A stretch of 64,000 nt of DNA from Ectopseudomonas guguanensis (GCF_900104265.1 NZ_FNJJ01000013.1:124001-188000), one strand, 5' to 3'. Positions 44,983-54,525 are shown, counted from the first letter of the stretch. Program-made: numbers and translations. The notes: generated from the letters alone by a model not told the origin.

Positions 44983-47259
44983 ATGCTCAAGCCTGCTGCA
45001 TTGTTGTTTCTTTCCTTCGCAGCAGGCATGGCCCGCGCCGAAGCGATTTCCTACGTCGACGACATCCAGCCCATCCTCACCCACAAGTGCGTGGCCTGCC
45101 ACACCTGCTACGACGCTCCCTGCCAGCTCAATCTCGGTAGCGCTGAGGGCATCCTACGCGGTGCCAGCAAACAACTGGTCTATGACGGCACGCGCAGCAA
45201 GGCGCAGGCCACCACACGGTTGTATCTGGACGCGCAGGGCGAGGCAGCCTGGCGCCTGCGCGGCTTTCATTCGGTGCTCGCTGGCGAGAACGGCCAGGCT
45301 GCACTGATCAGGCGCATGCTGGAGCTTGGGCGCAGCCAGCCGCTCGAGCCCAACGCCAAGCTCCCCGACAACCTCGACATAGCCATCACCCGCAGCAACA
45401 GCTGCCCATTGCCGGGTGAGTTCGCCGCCTATGCGCAGAAGAATCCCCACGGCGGCATGCCGTTCGCGGTGACCGGGCTGAACGATGACGAGTACGCCAC
45501 CCTGGAACGGTGGCTGGCGCAGGGGGCGCCGGTCGCCGAGCAGGCGCTCAAACCCAGCGCGGTCGAGTTGCGTCAGGTGGCGCAGTGGGAGAATTTCCTC
45601 AATGCTCCCGGTGCACGGCAGAGCCTGGTTTCGCGCTGGCTGTACGAGCACCTGTTCCTGGCGCATCTGCACTTCGAGGGTGGCGAGCCTGGCCACTTCT
45701 TCCAGATGGTGCGCTCGCGTACCCCCAGCGGCAAAGCCATCGACCCGATTGCCACGCGGCGTCCGAACGATGATCCGGGCTCCGAGTTCTACTACCGTCT
45801 GTGGCCGATCCAGGGTGTGATCGTGCACAAGACGCACATCACCTATCCGCTGGGCGAGGACAAGCTGGCGCGGGTCAAGGCGCTGTTCTTCGCCGAGGAC
45901 TGGACGTTGGACGCGGTGCCGGGCTACGGCGCGCAACGTCGGGCCAACCCGTTCGAAACCTTCGCCGCGATTCCGGCGCAGGCGCGTTATCAGTTCATGC
46001 TGGATAACGCCGAATACTTCGTGCGTACCTTCATTCGTGGCCCGGTGTGCCGTGGGCAGATCGCCACCGACGTGATTCGCGACAATTTCTGGGCCCTGTT
46101 CCAGGCACCGGAGCATGATCTCTACCTCACCGATGCCGACTATCGAAGCGAGGCCACGCCGCTTTTGGCCATGCCCGGCCAGTTCGACGATATCGGCGAT
46201 CTGCTGGGCCTGTGGCGCGACTATCGCAACAAGCGCAACGACTACGAGAACCTGCGCAGGGACGCCTACGCCGATGCGCCGCCGGCCGACTGGACACATA
46301 TCTGGAGCGGCAACGACAACGCGCTGCTGTCGATCTTCCGCCAGCATGACAGCGCCTCGGTGCGCAAAGGCCTGCTGGGTGAGATACCGCAGACCCTCTG
46401 GTGGCTGGACTATCCGCTGCTGGAGCGCACCTACTACCAGCTGGTGGTCAACTTCGACGTTTTCGGCAATGTCTCGCATCAGGCGCAGACGCGCCTGTAC
46501 TTCGACCTGATCCGTAACGGCGCCGAGGTGAACTTCCTGCGCCTGCTGCCGGCTCGTTCGCGTGAGGCCTACCTGGACGACTGGTATCAGAACAGCGGCA
46601 AGCTGAAGATGCTGCTGGACTACACCTCGGTCGATCACCGTTCGCCGAGCGCCATCGCGCTGAATGGCAAGGACCCGAAGCAGCAGTTCGCCGAACAGTT
46701 GCTGCAGCGCTATGACAGGCTGAATGCACGTCCCGATCCGATCAACCGCTGCGCTGGTGCGCACTGTTATCGCGACGGTCTGCCCAAGGAGCTGCAACAT
46801 GCCGAACAGGCGCTGTCGCGTCTGGCCAGTCGTCCGGCGGGCGGTTTGCGGGTGATCGATCAACTGCCGGAAGCGACCATGCTGCGAGTGCAACTGAGCG
46901 ACGGTTCGCGGGAGATCTACAGCCTGTTGCGCAACCGCGCGCACAGCAATGTGGCCTTCATGTTGGGCGAGGAGCTGCGTTATCAGCCACGCCTGGACAC
47001 CCTGACAATCTATCCCGAGGTGATGAGCAGCTATCCGAACTTTCTCTTCAACCTCAAAGCCGGGGAGGTGGATGCCTTCGTCAAGCAGATGGAAGGTGTG
47101 CGCGACGCACAATCCTTCGAGCCTATCGTCGAGCGCTGGGGCATACGCCGCAGCCATCCCGAGTTCTGGCGTTATTTCCATGATCTGGCCGAGCACATCC
47201 GCGAAACCCAGCCGCTGGAGGCCGGGGTACTGGACATGAACCGCTACCAGAATCTCTAG
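44983..47259 (+). CDS. cti: Fatty acid cis/trans isomerase
   Basis: 758 residues. Signal peptide 1-20 (MLKPAALLFLSFAAGMARAE). The c-type haem site CVACH is at residues 36-40, followed by TCYDAPCQLNLGSAEGILRG. The rest matches Pseudomonas Cti in length, with conserved tracts such as SEFYYRLWPIQGVIVHKTHI and FLLP-type NFLRLLPARSREAYL. It converts cis to trans unsaturated fatty acids in membrane lipids from the periplasm under solvent or heat stress. It stands next to metH, an arrangement common in Pseudomonas. Confidence 0.95.
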   Translation: MLKPAALLFLSFAAGMARAEAISYVDDIQPILTHKCVACHTCYDAPCQLNLGSAEGILRGASKQLVYDGTRSKAQATTRLYLDAQGEAAWRLRGFHSVLAGENGQAALIRRMLELGRSQPLEPNAKLPDNLDIAITRSNSCPLPGEFAAYAQKNPHGGMPFAVTGLNDDEYATLERWLAQGAPVAEQALKPSAVELRQVAQWENFLNAPGARQSLVSRWLYEHLFLAHLHFEGGEPGHFFQMVRSRTPSGKAIDPIATRRPNDDPGSEFYYRLWPIQGVIVHKTHITYPLGEDKLARVKALFFAEDWTLDAVPGYGAQRRANPFETFAAIPAQARYQFMLDNAEYFVRTFIRGPVCRGQIATDVIRDNFWALFQAPEHDLYLTDADYRSEATPLLAMPGQFDDIGDLLGLWRDYRNKRNDYENLRRDAYADAPPADWTHIWSGNDNALLSIFRQHDSASVRKGLLGEIPQTLWWLDYPLLERTYYQLVVNFDVFGNVSHQAQTRLYFDLIRNGAEVNFLRLLPARSREAYLDDWYQNSGKLKMLLDYTSVDHRSPSAIALNGKDPKQQFAEQLLQRYDRLNARPDPINRCAGAHCYRDGLPKELQHAEQALSRLASRPAGGLRVIDQLPEATMLRVQLSDGSREIYSLLRNRAHSNVAFMLGEELRYQPRLDTLTIYPEVMSSYPNFLFNLKAGEVDAFVKQMEGVRDAQSFEPIVERWGIRRSHPEFWRYFHDLAEHIRETQPLEAGVLDMNRYQNL

Positions 47260-47375
47260 CAGGTCGTTTCCCCTGGCTTTTGCCGACCTTTCTCCCATCG
47301 TTGCGGTCGGACCCTGTGGTTGCCTGATTCAGGCAGCCGGGTCTCGAGTTCAGCGAAAGGGGGAATGGCGGTTAG

Positions 47376-48395
47376 ATGCTGGTTTCAGTACAGGCTTTAC
47401 GGGCATTGGCGGCCTGGGTTGTGGTGTTTCATCACGTCATGCAGGTGTTCTTCAATTTTCAGGCCGACAGCTTCGTCGGTCGCCTGTTCGCCGAAAGGGG
47501 GGCGGTTGGCGTCGACATCTTCTTCGTCATCAGCGGGCTGGTGATCTATCTCTCTACCCAGAGCAAGACCATCACGCCCTGGCGCTTCATGCTCAATCGC
47601 GTGCTGCGCATCGTCCCGGCCTATTGGCTCTACTCGTTGATCGCGGCGCTGATCATCGCCTTCGCCAATCAGGTGATGCCCGTGCAGGAGTTCGACCTGC
47701 ACCATTTGCTGCTCTCGCTGTTTTTCATCCCGGCCGAAAACCCCGGGGGCTTTGGCCTCTATCCGACGCTCAACGTCGGCTGGACGCTGAATTACGAGAT
47801 GTTCTTCTACCTGCTGTTCGCCCTGGCCTTCATCGTGACCGAGCGCCTGCGCCTGCTGTTCATCGTCCTGGCCCTGGCCACGTTCAGCCTGCTGGCAACC
47901 CAGCCGTGGATGAGCGACTTCTACCGCAACAGCATCGTCTACGAGTTCATCTTCGGCATGCTCCTGGGTGTGGCTTACAAGCGAGGCTGGATTCGCCAGG
48001 GTTTGTGGCTGCCGCTGCTGGTCATCGCGGCTTCGCTGCTGACCATTTACCACTTCGACAACTCCATGCGCCTGCTGCATTGGGGGCTGCCGAGCGCGTT
48101 GATCGTCGCCGCCTGTATCGCCATGGAGCCCTGGTTCAAGGACAACCGGCTACTGAGTCATCTGGGCGACTGCTCGTATTCGGTCTATCTGCTGCACGTG
48201 ATCGTCCTGTCCCTGGGCTGGTACCTGCAGACCCGTCTGGATCTCGCACCTGCCGTCGTGATCGCGGCATGCATACCGGTGATTGCGGTTGCGGCCTGGG
48301 GCAGCTACGAGTTGATCGAAAAGCGTTTTGTCGTTCGTGCCAAAGTCTGGGTCGGGCAACGAGCAGGGCGGGAAGGGCTGCAGTCGTTATCCTGA
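47376..48395 (+). CDS. Acyltransferase-3 family membrane protein
   Basis: 339 residues with about ten TM helices. The Acyl_transf_3 signature is at the start: MLVSVQALRALAAWVVVFHH (with conserved Arg and His), then GVDIFFVISGLVIYLSTQSK. LNVGWTLNYEMFFYLLFALA and LGDCSYSVYLLHVIVLSLGW are further family motifs. Such enzymes O-acetylate surface or exported polysaccharides or lipids. No glycan cluster is adjacent, so the acceptor is unknown. Confidence 0.88.
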   Translation: MLVSVQALRALAAWVVVFHHVMQVFFNFQADSFVGRLFAERGAVGVDIFFVISGLVIYLSTQSKTITPWRFMLNRVLRIVPAYWLYSLIAALIIAFANQVMPVQEFDLHHLLLSLFFIPAENPGGFGLYPTLNVGWTLNYEMFFYLLFALAFIVTERLRLLFIVLALATFSLLATQPWMSDFYRNSIVYEFIFGMLLGVAYKRGWIRQGLWLPLLVIAASLLTIYHFDNSMRLLHWGLPSALIVAACIAMEPWFKDNRLLSHLGDCSYSVYLLHVIVLSLGWYLQTRLDLAPAVVIAACIPVIAVAAWGSYELIEKRFVVRAKVWVGQRAGREGLQSLS

Positions 48396-48465
48396 GTAAA
48401 TTAGTAGGACTATATTCAGGTCGTCACTTGGCGTACAATCCGCGGCATGACCGTGAGGAGTTGCC

Positions 48466-49050
48466 ATGAGTGCCATCACCATTACCCAAGCTGCCGAAGA
48501 TTACCTGGCCGAGCTGCTGAGCAAGCAGGACACCCCGGGTATCGGCATCCGCGTTTTCATCACCCAGCCAGGTACGCCTTATGCGGAAACCTGCATCGCC
48601 TACTGCAAGCCGGGTGAACAGAAGCCCGAAGACACCGCCGTTGGTCTGGCCAGCTTCACCGCCTGGATCGATGGCATCAGCGAGCCTTTCCTGGAAGACG
48701 CCGTAGTCGACTACGCCACCGACCGCATGGGCGGCCAGCTGACCATCAAGGCACCGAACGCCAAGGTGCCGATGGTCAATGAGGACAGCCCGCTGAACGA
48801 GCGCATCAACTATTACCTGCAGACCGAGATCAATCCCGGTCTGGCCAGCCACGGCGGCCAGGTGAGCCTGGTCGACGTGGTTGACGAAGGTATTGCCGTG
48901 CTGCAGTTCGGTGGTGGTTGCCAGGGTTGTGGTCAGGCTGACTACACGCTCAAGGAAGGCATCGAGAAAACCCTGCTCGAGCGTATTCCGGAGCTCAAGG
49001 GCGTGCGTGACGTGACCGACCACAGCAATCGCGAAAACGCATACTACTAA
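48466..49050 (+). CDS. nfuA: Fe-S biogenesis protein NfuA
   Basis: 194 residues. An N-terminal degenerate A-type domain (about 1-95; ITITQAAEDYLAELLSKQDT, Cys in ETCIAYCKPGE) is joined to a C-terminal Nfu domain whose CxxC is in FGGGCQGCGQADYTLKEGIE (about 146-165). It carries 4Fe-4S clusters to target apoenzymes under oxidative or iron stress. The ATG follows GAGGAGTTGCC. The region 48396-48465 (TAAATTAGTAGGACTATATT) is the likely promoter and may hold an IscR-type site, which was not proved. Confidence 0.95.
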   Translation: MSAITITQAAEDYLAELLSKQDTPGIGIRVFITQPGTPYAETCIAYCKPGEQKPEDTAVGLASFTAWIDGISEPFLEDAVVDYATDRMGGQLTIKAPNAKVPMVNEDSPLNERINYYLQTEINPGLASHGGQVSLVDVVDEGIAVLQFGGGCQGCGQADYTLKEGIEKTLLERIPELKGVRDVTDHSNRENAYY

Positions 49051-49067
49051 TGCGGGCTGCGCGGTGA

Positions 49068-49094
49068 GAAGGGCGACCCAGGGGGTCGCCCTTC
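49068..49094 (+). terminator. nfuA terminator hairpin
   Basis: GAAGGGCGACCC, loop AGG, GGGTCGCCCTTC: a perfect 12-bp stem 18 nt past the nfuA stop, with only a weak T run. It lies between convergent genes. Confidence 0.7.
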
Positions 49095-49105
49095 GTCGTT
49101 TCTGG

Positions 49106-49615
49106 CTACCAGTATCTGGGGTAGCGCCCACTGCGCGTGGCGTTGTTGTAGAGCAGCGCCACCAGTAGCAGGATCAGCGCGCCGGCCAGGGTGGGAAAGA
49201 GCAGGAAGCCCCAGCCCGGCTGAGCGAGAAAGATGATCACCGGATTGGAGCCGGCCGGCGGGTGCACGCTACGAGTCAGCATCATCAGCGCGATGGCGCT
49301 GCTTACCGCCAGAGCCAGCGACCAGATGCCAGGGCCGAGCAGATGCAGGCAGATCAGCCCGACCAGGCTGCTGAGTACATGCCCAAGCACCAGGTTGCGC
49401 GGTTGCGAGAAAGGTAGATCGGGAAAGCCGAACACCAGCACGCAGGACGCGCCGAACGAACCCAGCAGCAGGCTGATCGACAGCGCATCACCGCTACCTG
49501 CGATGCAGGCGATGGCAAGAAATCCACCAAGCCAGGCCAGCAGCACCTGACGTAGCGAGGGCGGAGGCGGTAGCGCCGCACCATCGCCGCGCAATTTGCC
49601 AAGAAAACTCAGCAT
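49106..49615 (-). CDS. HPP-family membrane protein
   Basis: 169 residues with about five TM helices. The HPP motif is TRSVHPPAGSNPVIIF (about 115-130), preceded by LLGSFGASCVLVFGFPDLPF and SQPRNLVLGHVLSSLVGLIC. Some HPP proteins are nitrite transporters in chloroplasts and cyanobacteria; the substrate here is unknown. It overlaps the DUF1272 gene by 7 bp and is last of the three-gene operon with the GlxA regulator. Confidence 0.88.
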   Translation of the reverse strand: MLSFLGKLRGDGAALPPPPSLRQVLLAWLGGFLAIACIAGSGDALSISLLLGSFGASCVLVFGFPDLPFSQPRNLVLGHVLSSLVGLICLHLLGPGIWSLALAVSSAIALMMLTRSVHPPAGSNPVIIFLAQPGWGFLLFPTLAGALILLLVALLYNNATRSGRYPRYW

Positions 49616-49845
49616 GGCGTACTCCTGCCCACTCGCACGGTGGATGCCGGGTTGCGCGCGAGCTTCTGTGCGGGGCGAGTCGGCCTGCGCAGAAGCTCAC
49701 CGCCGCAGTTGGGACAGTGCAACGCCAGCTTGTTCTCGGCGCAGCTGCGGCAGAAGGTGCACTCGAACGAGCAGATCAATGCATCCGTGCTGTTCGCCGG
49801 CAGGTCTCGGTCGCAGCACTCGCAGTTCGGGCGTAGCTCAAGCAT
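49609..49845 (-). CDS. DUF1272 zinc-ribbon protein
   Basis: 78 residues. DUF1272 proteins are Cys-rich: LRPNCECCDRDLPANSTDAL, then CSFECTFCRSCAENKLALHC and PNCGGELLRR. The pattern predicts two zinc sites. It overlaps both neighbours (7 bp with the HPP gene and 8 bp with the GlxA gene), so the three are translationally linked. Role unknown. Confidence 0.9.
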   Translation of the reverse strand: MLELRPNCECCDRDLPANSTDALICSFECTFCRSCAENKLALHCPNCGGELLRRPTRPAQKLARNPASTVRVGRSTPC

Positions 49846-50860
49846 TCAGGTTCTCCTGGCGTGCCTGGCCGAAACGCTGCAGATAGTCCTGCGGGCTGAT
49901 GGCCAGGTGTTTGTGAAAGCTGCGGCGCAGGTTCTCCGTGTGGCCGAAGCCGGTCAGGCGCGCCACGGTGGCGATAGAGGCTTGGGCGTCCTGCAGCAGA
50001 TTGCGTGCTGCTTCCAGGCGCACCCGCTCGACGTAACGCCCCGGCCCCATGCCCAGTTCCTGAACGAACACCCGAGACAGCGTGCGTGGGGTCATGTGCG
50101 CCTGGGCGGCAAGCGCCTCGAGCGACAGGTCGTCACCAAGGTGCGCGGGAATCCATTCGAGCAAGGCGGCAAGTCGCGGCACCCGGCTCGGCTCCGGGCT
50201 GAGCAGGGCGCTGAACTGCGCCTGGCCCCCGGGGCGACGCAGAAACATCACCAGGCGACGCGCGACCGCCAGGGCCAGCGCACGTCCCAGGTCGGCCTCT
50301 ATCAGCGCCAGAGCCAGATCGATGCCCGCGGTCACGCCGGCCGAGGTGAAAATGTGCGCAGCGCCGCCGTGGTCGTGCGGGTCGTAGGTATGCAGGCAGT
50401 CGCCCAGTACCTCGACCTGCGAATAGCCATCACGCAGGGACTGCACATCGGCCCAATGGGTGGTGGCGCGGCGGCCATCGAGCAAGCCGGCCGCAGCCAG
50501 GATCAGTGCACCGGAGCATACCGAGCCGAGCCGCTGCAGCTGTGGCTCGACATCCCGTAGCCAGTTCAACAGGGCCGTATCCTGGCACTGCCGGTCCACA
50601 CCCAGCCCGCCTGGCACCAGCAGCGTGTCGATCTGGCTGGCATCGACACTGCGCCAGGCCCTGTCGGCAATCAGCTGAATGCCGGCCGAGGTGCTCACCG
50701 GACCGGACTCTTCAGCCAACAGGCAGATGCGATAGCAGGGCGGCAGGCCCTGGCGCTGCCGCTCGACGTTGGCAGAGGCGAAGACCTGCAACGGCCCGGT
50801 TACGTCCAGGCTCATGACGTCGGGGTAGGTCAGGCACGCGATGGTTCTGAGCGCATCCAT
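49838..50860 (-). CDS. GlxA-type AraC regulator with DJ-1/PfpI domain
   Basis: 340 residues. The N-terminal DJ-1/PfpI-like domain (about 5-185) reads IACLTYPDVMSLDVTGPLQV and has the nucleophile-elbow analogue LGSVCSGALILAAAGLLDGR, plus RATTHWADVQSL. The C-terminal AraC HTH pair (about 235-330) has LEALAAQAHMTPRTLSRVFV and VARLTGFGHTENLRRSFHKH. First gene of the operon with DUF1272 and HPP proteins, so it likely regulates them or itself. Effector unknown. Confidence 0.9.
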   Translation of the reverse strand: MDALRTIACLTYPDVMSLDVTGPLQVFASANVERQRQGLPPCYRICLLAEESGPVSTSAGIQLIADRAWRSVDASQIDTLLVPGGLGVDRQCQDTALLNWLRDVEPQLQRLGSVCSGALILAAAGLLDGRRATTHWADVQSLRDGYSQVEVLGDCLHTYDPHDHGGAAHIFTSAGVTAGIDLALALIEADLGRALALAVARRLVMFLRRPGGQAQFSALLSPEPSRVPRLAALLEWIPAHLGDDLSLEALAAQAHMTPRTLSRVFVQELGMGPGRYVERVRLEAARNLLQDAQASIATVARLTGFGHTENLRRSFHKHLAISPQDYLQRFGQARQENLNA

Positions 50861-50948
50861 AAAAGCCTCCGGGGTAATGGAAGGCAGTCTGCGCTGAGGC
50901 GGTCATGGCAACAAGGACAATAAGCCCACGAATATTGCCAAGCACTTA

Positions 50949-50968
50949 GGGGCGCCGAACGGCGCCCC
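50949..50968 (-). terminator. Terminator-like hairpin downstream of the 88-residue ORF
   Basis: GGGGCGCC, loop GAAC, GGCGCCCC, lying 8 nt past the stop of the minus-strand gene at 50977. No T run follows, so terminator function is uncertain. Confidence 0.5.
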
Positions 50969-50976
50969 GTGGGGGA

Positions 50977-51243
50977 TTACTCCGGCATGCTCCACGGCGC
51001 AAGATCGAAACCCTGGCTGCGCAGTTCGTCGCGGGAGCGCTGCAGCGCAGCTTCCAGCTGTTGCGGGTCGGTGTAGGTCGCGCTGGACAGCTGGCGACCA
51101 AGCAGGCGAGTGTTGGTGCGGTCGATGACGCTGATGCTGACGACGCCGGTACCGTCCTGCGGAGCCCAGGCCACGCACTGGAACGGGCGGAAGGCGCGAT
51201 CGGCAATCAGCAAGGCTTCGTTGAAACGCAGCGGTGTGTTCAT
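50977..51243 (-). CDS. Small hypothetical protein
   Basis: 88 residues from the ATG at 51243 (MNTPLRFNEALLIADRAFRP). The sequence FQCVAWAPQDGTGVVSISVI, then DRTNTRLLGRQLSSATYTDP and a C-terminal helix with ALQRSRDELRSQGF, suggests a small alpha/beta fold. Upstream in-frame starts add an unconserved-looking, Cys-rich leader and lack a ribosome site. GGAGAAACCGAACCC precedes the chosen ATG. Function unknown. Confidence 0.65.
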   Translation of the reverse strand: MNTPLRFNEALLIADRAFRPFQCVAWAPQDGTGVVSISVIDRTNTRLLGRQLSSATYTDPQQLEAALQRSRDELRSQGFDLAPWSMPE

Positions 51244-51423
51244 GGGTTCGGTTTCTCCGAGTTGATCCCAGCAATTAGTTGCGGCCAGCAGGTTATTGCG
51301 CTTGGCCTTACATTGCTGTTGATGAACGCAGCGAGCCCATAAGTCACACATCGCTGAAAAAAGTTTTATTGCTGTGCGAAGTGCCTCAATAAAAACTTTC
51401 GGCGTCTCGGCGAGTACAACTTT

Positions 51424-52617
51424 CTATTGCGAAAGTTCCGCCTCCGCTTCCTCGGCAATCGGCTGCAGCTCAGGTGCCGCGGGGGCTGGGGCGTTACGCT
51501 GGTGGCGGTAGGCGCTGACCGCTTCATATACCGATTTGCGCAAACGGTTTATTCCCCCGATCGGACGATGCTCGGGCAGCGCATGCCAGGGGTTGAAGGA
51601 CAAATTGTCGCAGAAGAGGTTTTGTTCGCGACTGTCGAAGTCCTGAGGCTGCACGGTAATACGCGCGACGCTTTCGAAGGGCGATATCTTTTCGCTCCAT
51701 TCGACGGTCGGATCCTCGATGGGCATGTAGTACTGCGCATTCTGTTTTTGCACCTGAAGTTCGAAACATGCGGGCGCGCGATCCAGTGACAGCTGCTGGT
51801 AAAGCGCATTGCGCAGGAAATTGGGCAGGTCGGTGTTCTGCTCCGGCAGCTCGTAGGGCGGGCAGTTCTGCGGAGCCGGTATGACCCGGTACTTGATGTT
51901 CAGCTCGCCGAGCTTGAACGGCGCAATGGAGTTGTAGGTGGTGGCCACCGGGCTTTCCGGCGCCGGCGACAGGGTCTTCAGGGCGATGATCAGGTGGCGT
52001 ATTTCCCAGCTGCGTGGGTCCCAGCTGGGAAAGAACGCCAAGGCTTTCTTGCCATCGGCCTGGGCGGCGAAATTGCTGCGGTATTCGGCGACGTCGCGTA
52101 CGAAGAAGGCAGGGTGATTGAACATCACGAAATCCTGCTCGCCCGCATGTGCCGGGCTCTTCATCAGTTTTTCGCCCGGCACGTCGAGCAGCTTGATGGC
52201 CATACCGCGGGCATCGCGGGCACGGTCGAACTGCGGGTAGGCGTTGCCGTTGGATAAGCGCATCCAGGCTCGCCAGGTATGCCCTGGCTCGCTGAATACG
52301 CCCTGGCGCAGCGATTCGTCCAGGGTGTCGAGCACCTGCACCTCGGCCCTGACGCAGCCGTGTGCCTTGGCATGGGCATCGCGCAGCACGCGGGTGTTGT
52401 CACGGTGCTGCTCGACGATGCGCACGGCATCCTCGATGATCAGCCGGCTCAATGCGGCTTCATCCGGGGCGATTTCTTCCTCCGTGGAAACCGGACCGGA
52501 GAATTTCCAGGCGTAATAGGCCTCGCCCAGCCCCCAGCCAATCAGACCGACCAGGACGAGGGTAAGCAGCAGTTTGCCGAGCAGGCGACCGAGCCAGAGC
52601 CAGAAGCGTTTCAACAT
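51424..52617 (-). CDS. Catalase-like haem protein with N-terminal TM anchor
   Basis: 397 residues. A TM helix (about 13-34, LGKLLLTLVLVGLIGWGLGE) is followed by a catalase-fold domain: DAHAKAHGCVRAEVQVLDTL, then NGNAYPQFDRARDARGMAIK (catalase-like RDxRG), and QDFVMFNHPAFFVRDVAEYR. SFNPWHALPEHRPIGGINRL matches the end of small SrpA-like catalase-family proteins. The membrane anchor suggests a periplasmic location. It starts 33 bp after the dihaem protein gene stop, in one operon, so the two probably work in the same peroxide or lipid-peroxide pathway. Confidence 0.82.
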   Translation of the reverse strand: MLKRFWLWLGRLLGKLLLTLVLVGLIGWGLGEAYYAWKFSGPVSTEEEIAPDEAALSRLIIEDAVRIVEQHRDNTRVLRDAHAKAHGCVRAEVQVLDTLDESLRQGVFSEPGHTWRAWMRLSNGNAYPQFDRARDARGMAIKLLDVPGEKLMKSPAHAGEQDFVMFNHPAFFVRDVAEYRSNFAAQADGKKALAFFPSWDPRSWEIRHLIIALKTLSPAPESPVATTYNSIAPFKLGELNIKYRVIPAPQNCPPYELPEQNTDLPNFLRNALYQQLSLDRAPACFELQVQKQNAQYYMPIEDPTVEWSEKISPFESVARITVQPQDFDSREQNLFCDNLSFNPWHALPEHRPIGGINRLRKSVYEAVSAYRHQRNAPAPAAPELQPIAEEAEAELSQ

Positions 52618-52650
52618 CGTAGCAATCCTTGTTCCTGATATCGGTTGAAA

Positions 52651-54525
52651 TCAGCCTTCGCAGCTCGGGCCGGGTGTCCAGGGTCGTGCCGGCACATCGC
52701 TGAGCCGGGTTTCCAGCTCGGCGTTGCCGAGCACCTTGAGGTATTCGATCAGCGCCAGGCGCTCGTCCGGCGACAGGGCGCGGCCGATCACGCCTTCCTG
52801 GCGGCAGCCATCGCGGAATTCATGGCCGCCGTTGCCATTGCCGGTGACGCGGGTGTCGAGCAGGAAGCCGCCTTCGAACGCCTCGCTGCGATAGCCCACC
52901 CTTACCGGATCGTATTCGAAGTTGCCTACCCAGAACCGGGCCTGCCGCTCGTAAACGGGGGACAGCAGTTCGAACAGGTTGGCCACCGAGCCGTTGTGCA
53001 GGAAGGGCGGGGTGGCCCAGATGCCGTCCAGCGGGCGCGCCTTGTAGCCGCGTTTCTCCTGAACGCCGATGGGCAGGCCGTAGCCATCCATTTCCTGGCG
53101 CTGGCGTGGGCCTATGCCGGCGTCCTGGTAGGCGCGGTTTTCCACGTAGGCGGTGATGTAGGCCAGGGCCTTGGCGCTGGAGATGCTCTTGAAATCGACC
53201 TCGTCGAGACTGGAGCCGAACAGCTTTACGTCCAGGCGCGACAGCTCGGCCTTGGTCCAGCCCAGGCGGCTGATGTCGAAACGATGATCGGCGATGTTGT
53301 CGGCGGTGGTCGGGTCGGTGCCGACGACGCTGATCGGCACCACGCGCATCCGCCACTCGGGATCGCGTGACGGCGCCAGACGCTGGTCGCGCGGTTTGGG
53401 ATCGGGGGCGTGGCAGTAGGCGCAGTTCTCGCTGTAGAGGGCCTTGCCGCGACTGGCCAGGGGCAGGTCCACCGCGCCGAATATGGCCTCCGGCCATTGC
53501 GGTGGTTGCAGGCGCTTGAGGGTTTCCTCGAGCGTGTAGAGATCATGCAGACGCACACTGGAGGCATAGCGATCGGCTTCGATAACGCCTTTGCCGTGTT
53601 CGTCGAGCAGATGCAGGCTGGCGCCGACGCCGAGAGCCTCGCCGACGTTACGTGCCATCGGCTGCATGGCCGAGCCGTTCCATTGCACCCAGTCGAACTT
53701 CCAGATGTCCCAGAGATGCGGATAGCTCACCGGGGCGTTGGCGATGCGGTAGTTGGCCTCGTCCAGGGTGTCGCCGAACACGGTGTTGGCGATGCGGCCG
53801 AACGCATCGGTACGGCCGAAGCCTTCTTCGGTCGGATACAGGCCGCGATGCCAGTCGTTGAATGCCGTGGCCAGCAGCCGGTCCAGCACCTGTTTGAAAT
53901 CCTCGCGCAGCCGGTCGCGACCCTGCGGGTACTGGTCGCCCAGCACTGCCTGAGCGAAACGGCGGAATTTCAGTGGGTTGTAGTAGGTGAAGGCCATGCT
54001 CATGCCCAGCGCCTGGCCGAAGCCGCCGCCGCGCAGGGTGGGTACGGTCGAGGCCAGTGAATGCAGGGCGGCGCCGCCGTCTATGCGCACGGCCTGGCCC
54101 TTGTAGCGCAGCTCGCCGGTATGGCAGGCGGCGCAGCTGATATCGAGAAAGTGCTCGCCGCTCTCGCTGTCCTGATGGCGGGTGAAGCCCACCGGCAGGT
54201 TGCCGGGGTTGAGCGCGCTTGGCTGTTGCCTGGGATCGGTGAGGAAGCCGAAGCGGGCGAGGTAGTCGAGGCGGGCGAACTTTTCCGTGCCGAATGGCAT
54301 TTCCAGCGCAGTGAACCAGTCGTAGCGCAGGCCTTTAACCGTGGTGCCCTGGGGCGTGTAGTAATAGGTCTGGCGCTGCTCGTCGCTCCACTGCGACAGG
54401 TAGTGCAACTCGCTGGGTTGCTGGTAGACCGGCAGGTTGGGGTTGGCCACGTAATACAGCGCGACCGCCACAGCTATCAGGGCCAGCACAACGACGATTT
54501 TCAGGGTACGACGCAGCAGACGCAT
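52651..54525 (-). CDS. Dihaem cytochrome c, RoxA/CcpA-like (large family member)
   Basis: 624 residues. An N-terminal anchor or signal (about 7-26, TLKIVVVLALIAVAVALYYV) precedes two CxxCH haem sites: SCAACHTGELRYKG (about 131) and ENCAYCHAPDPKP (about 375). Length exceeds ordinary cytochrome c peroxidases (about 330) and resembles RoxA-type rubber oxygenases and related 'dihaem-cytochrome c peroxidase' proteins. Trp- and Tyr-rich segments around HLWDIWKFDWVQWNGSAM also fit. Periplasmic redox role expected; substrate unknown. First gene of the operon with the catalase-like protein. Confidence 0.82.
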   Translation of the reverse strand: MRLLRRTLKIVVVLALIAVAVALYYVANPNLPVYQQPSELHYLSQWSDEQRQTYYYTPQGTTVKGLRYDWFTALEMPFGTEKFARLDYLARFGFLTDPRQQPSALNPGNLPVGFTRHQDSESGEHFLDISCAACHTGELRYKGQAVRIDGGAALHSLASTVPTLRGGGFGQALGMSMAFTYYNPLKFRRFAQAVLGDQYPQGRDRLREDFKQVLDRLLATAFNDWHRGLYPTEEGFGRTDAFGRIANTVFGDTLDEANYRIANAPVSYPHLWDIWKFDWVQWNGSAMQPMARNVGEALGVGASLHLLDEHGKGVIEADRYASSVRLHDLYTLEETLKRLQPPQWPEAIFGAVDLPLASRGKALYSENCAYCHAPDPKPRDQRLAPSRDPEWRMRVVPISVVGTDPTTADNIADHRFDISRLGWTKAELSRLDVKLFGSSLDEVDFKSISSAKALAYITAYVENRAYQDAGIGPRQRQEMDGYGLPIGVQEKRGYKARPLDGIWATPPFLHNGSVANLFELLSPVYERQARFWVGNFEYDPVRVGYRSEAFEGGFLLDTRVTGNGNGGHEFRDGCRQEGVIGRALSPDERLALIEYLKVLGNAELETRLSDVPARPWTPGPSCEG

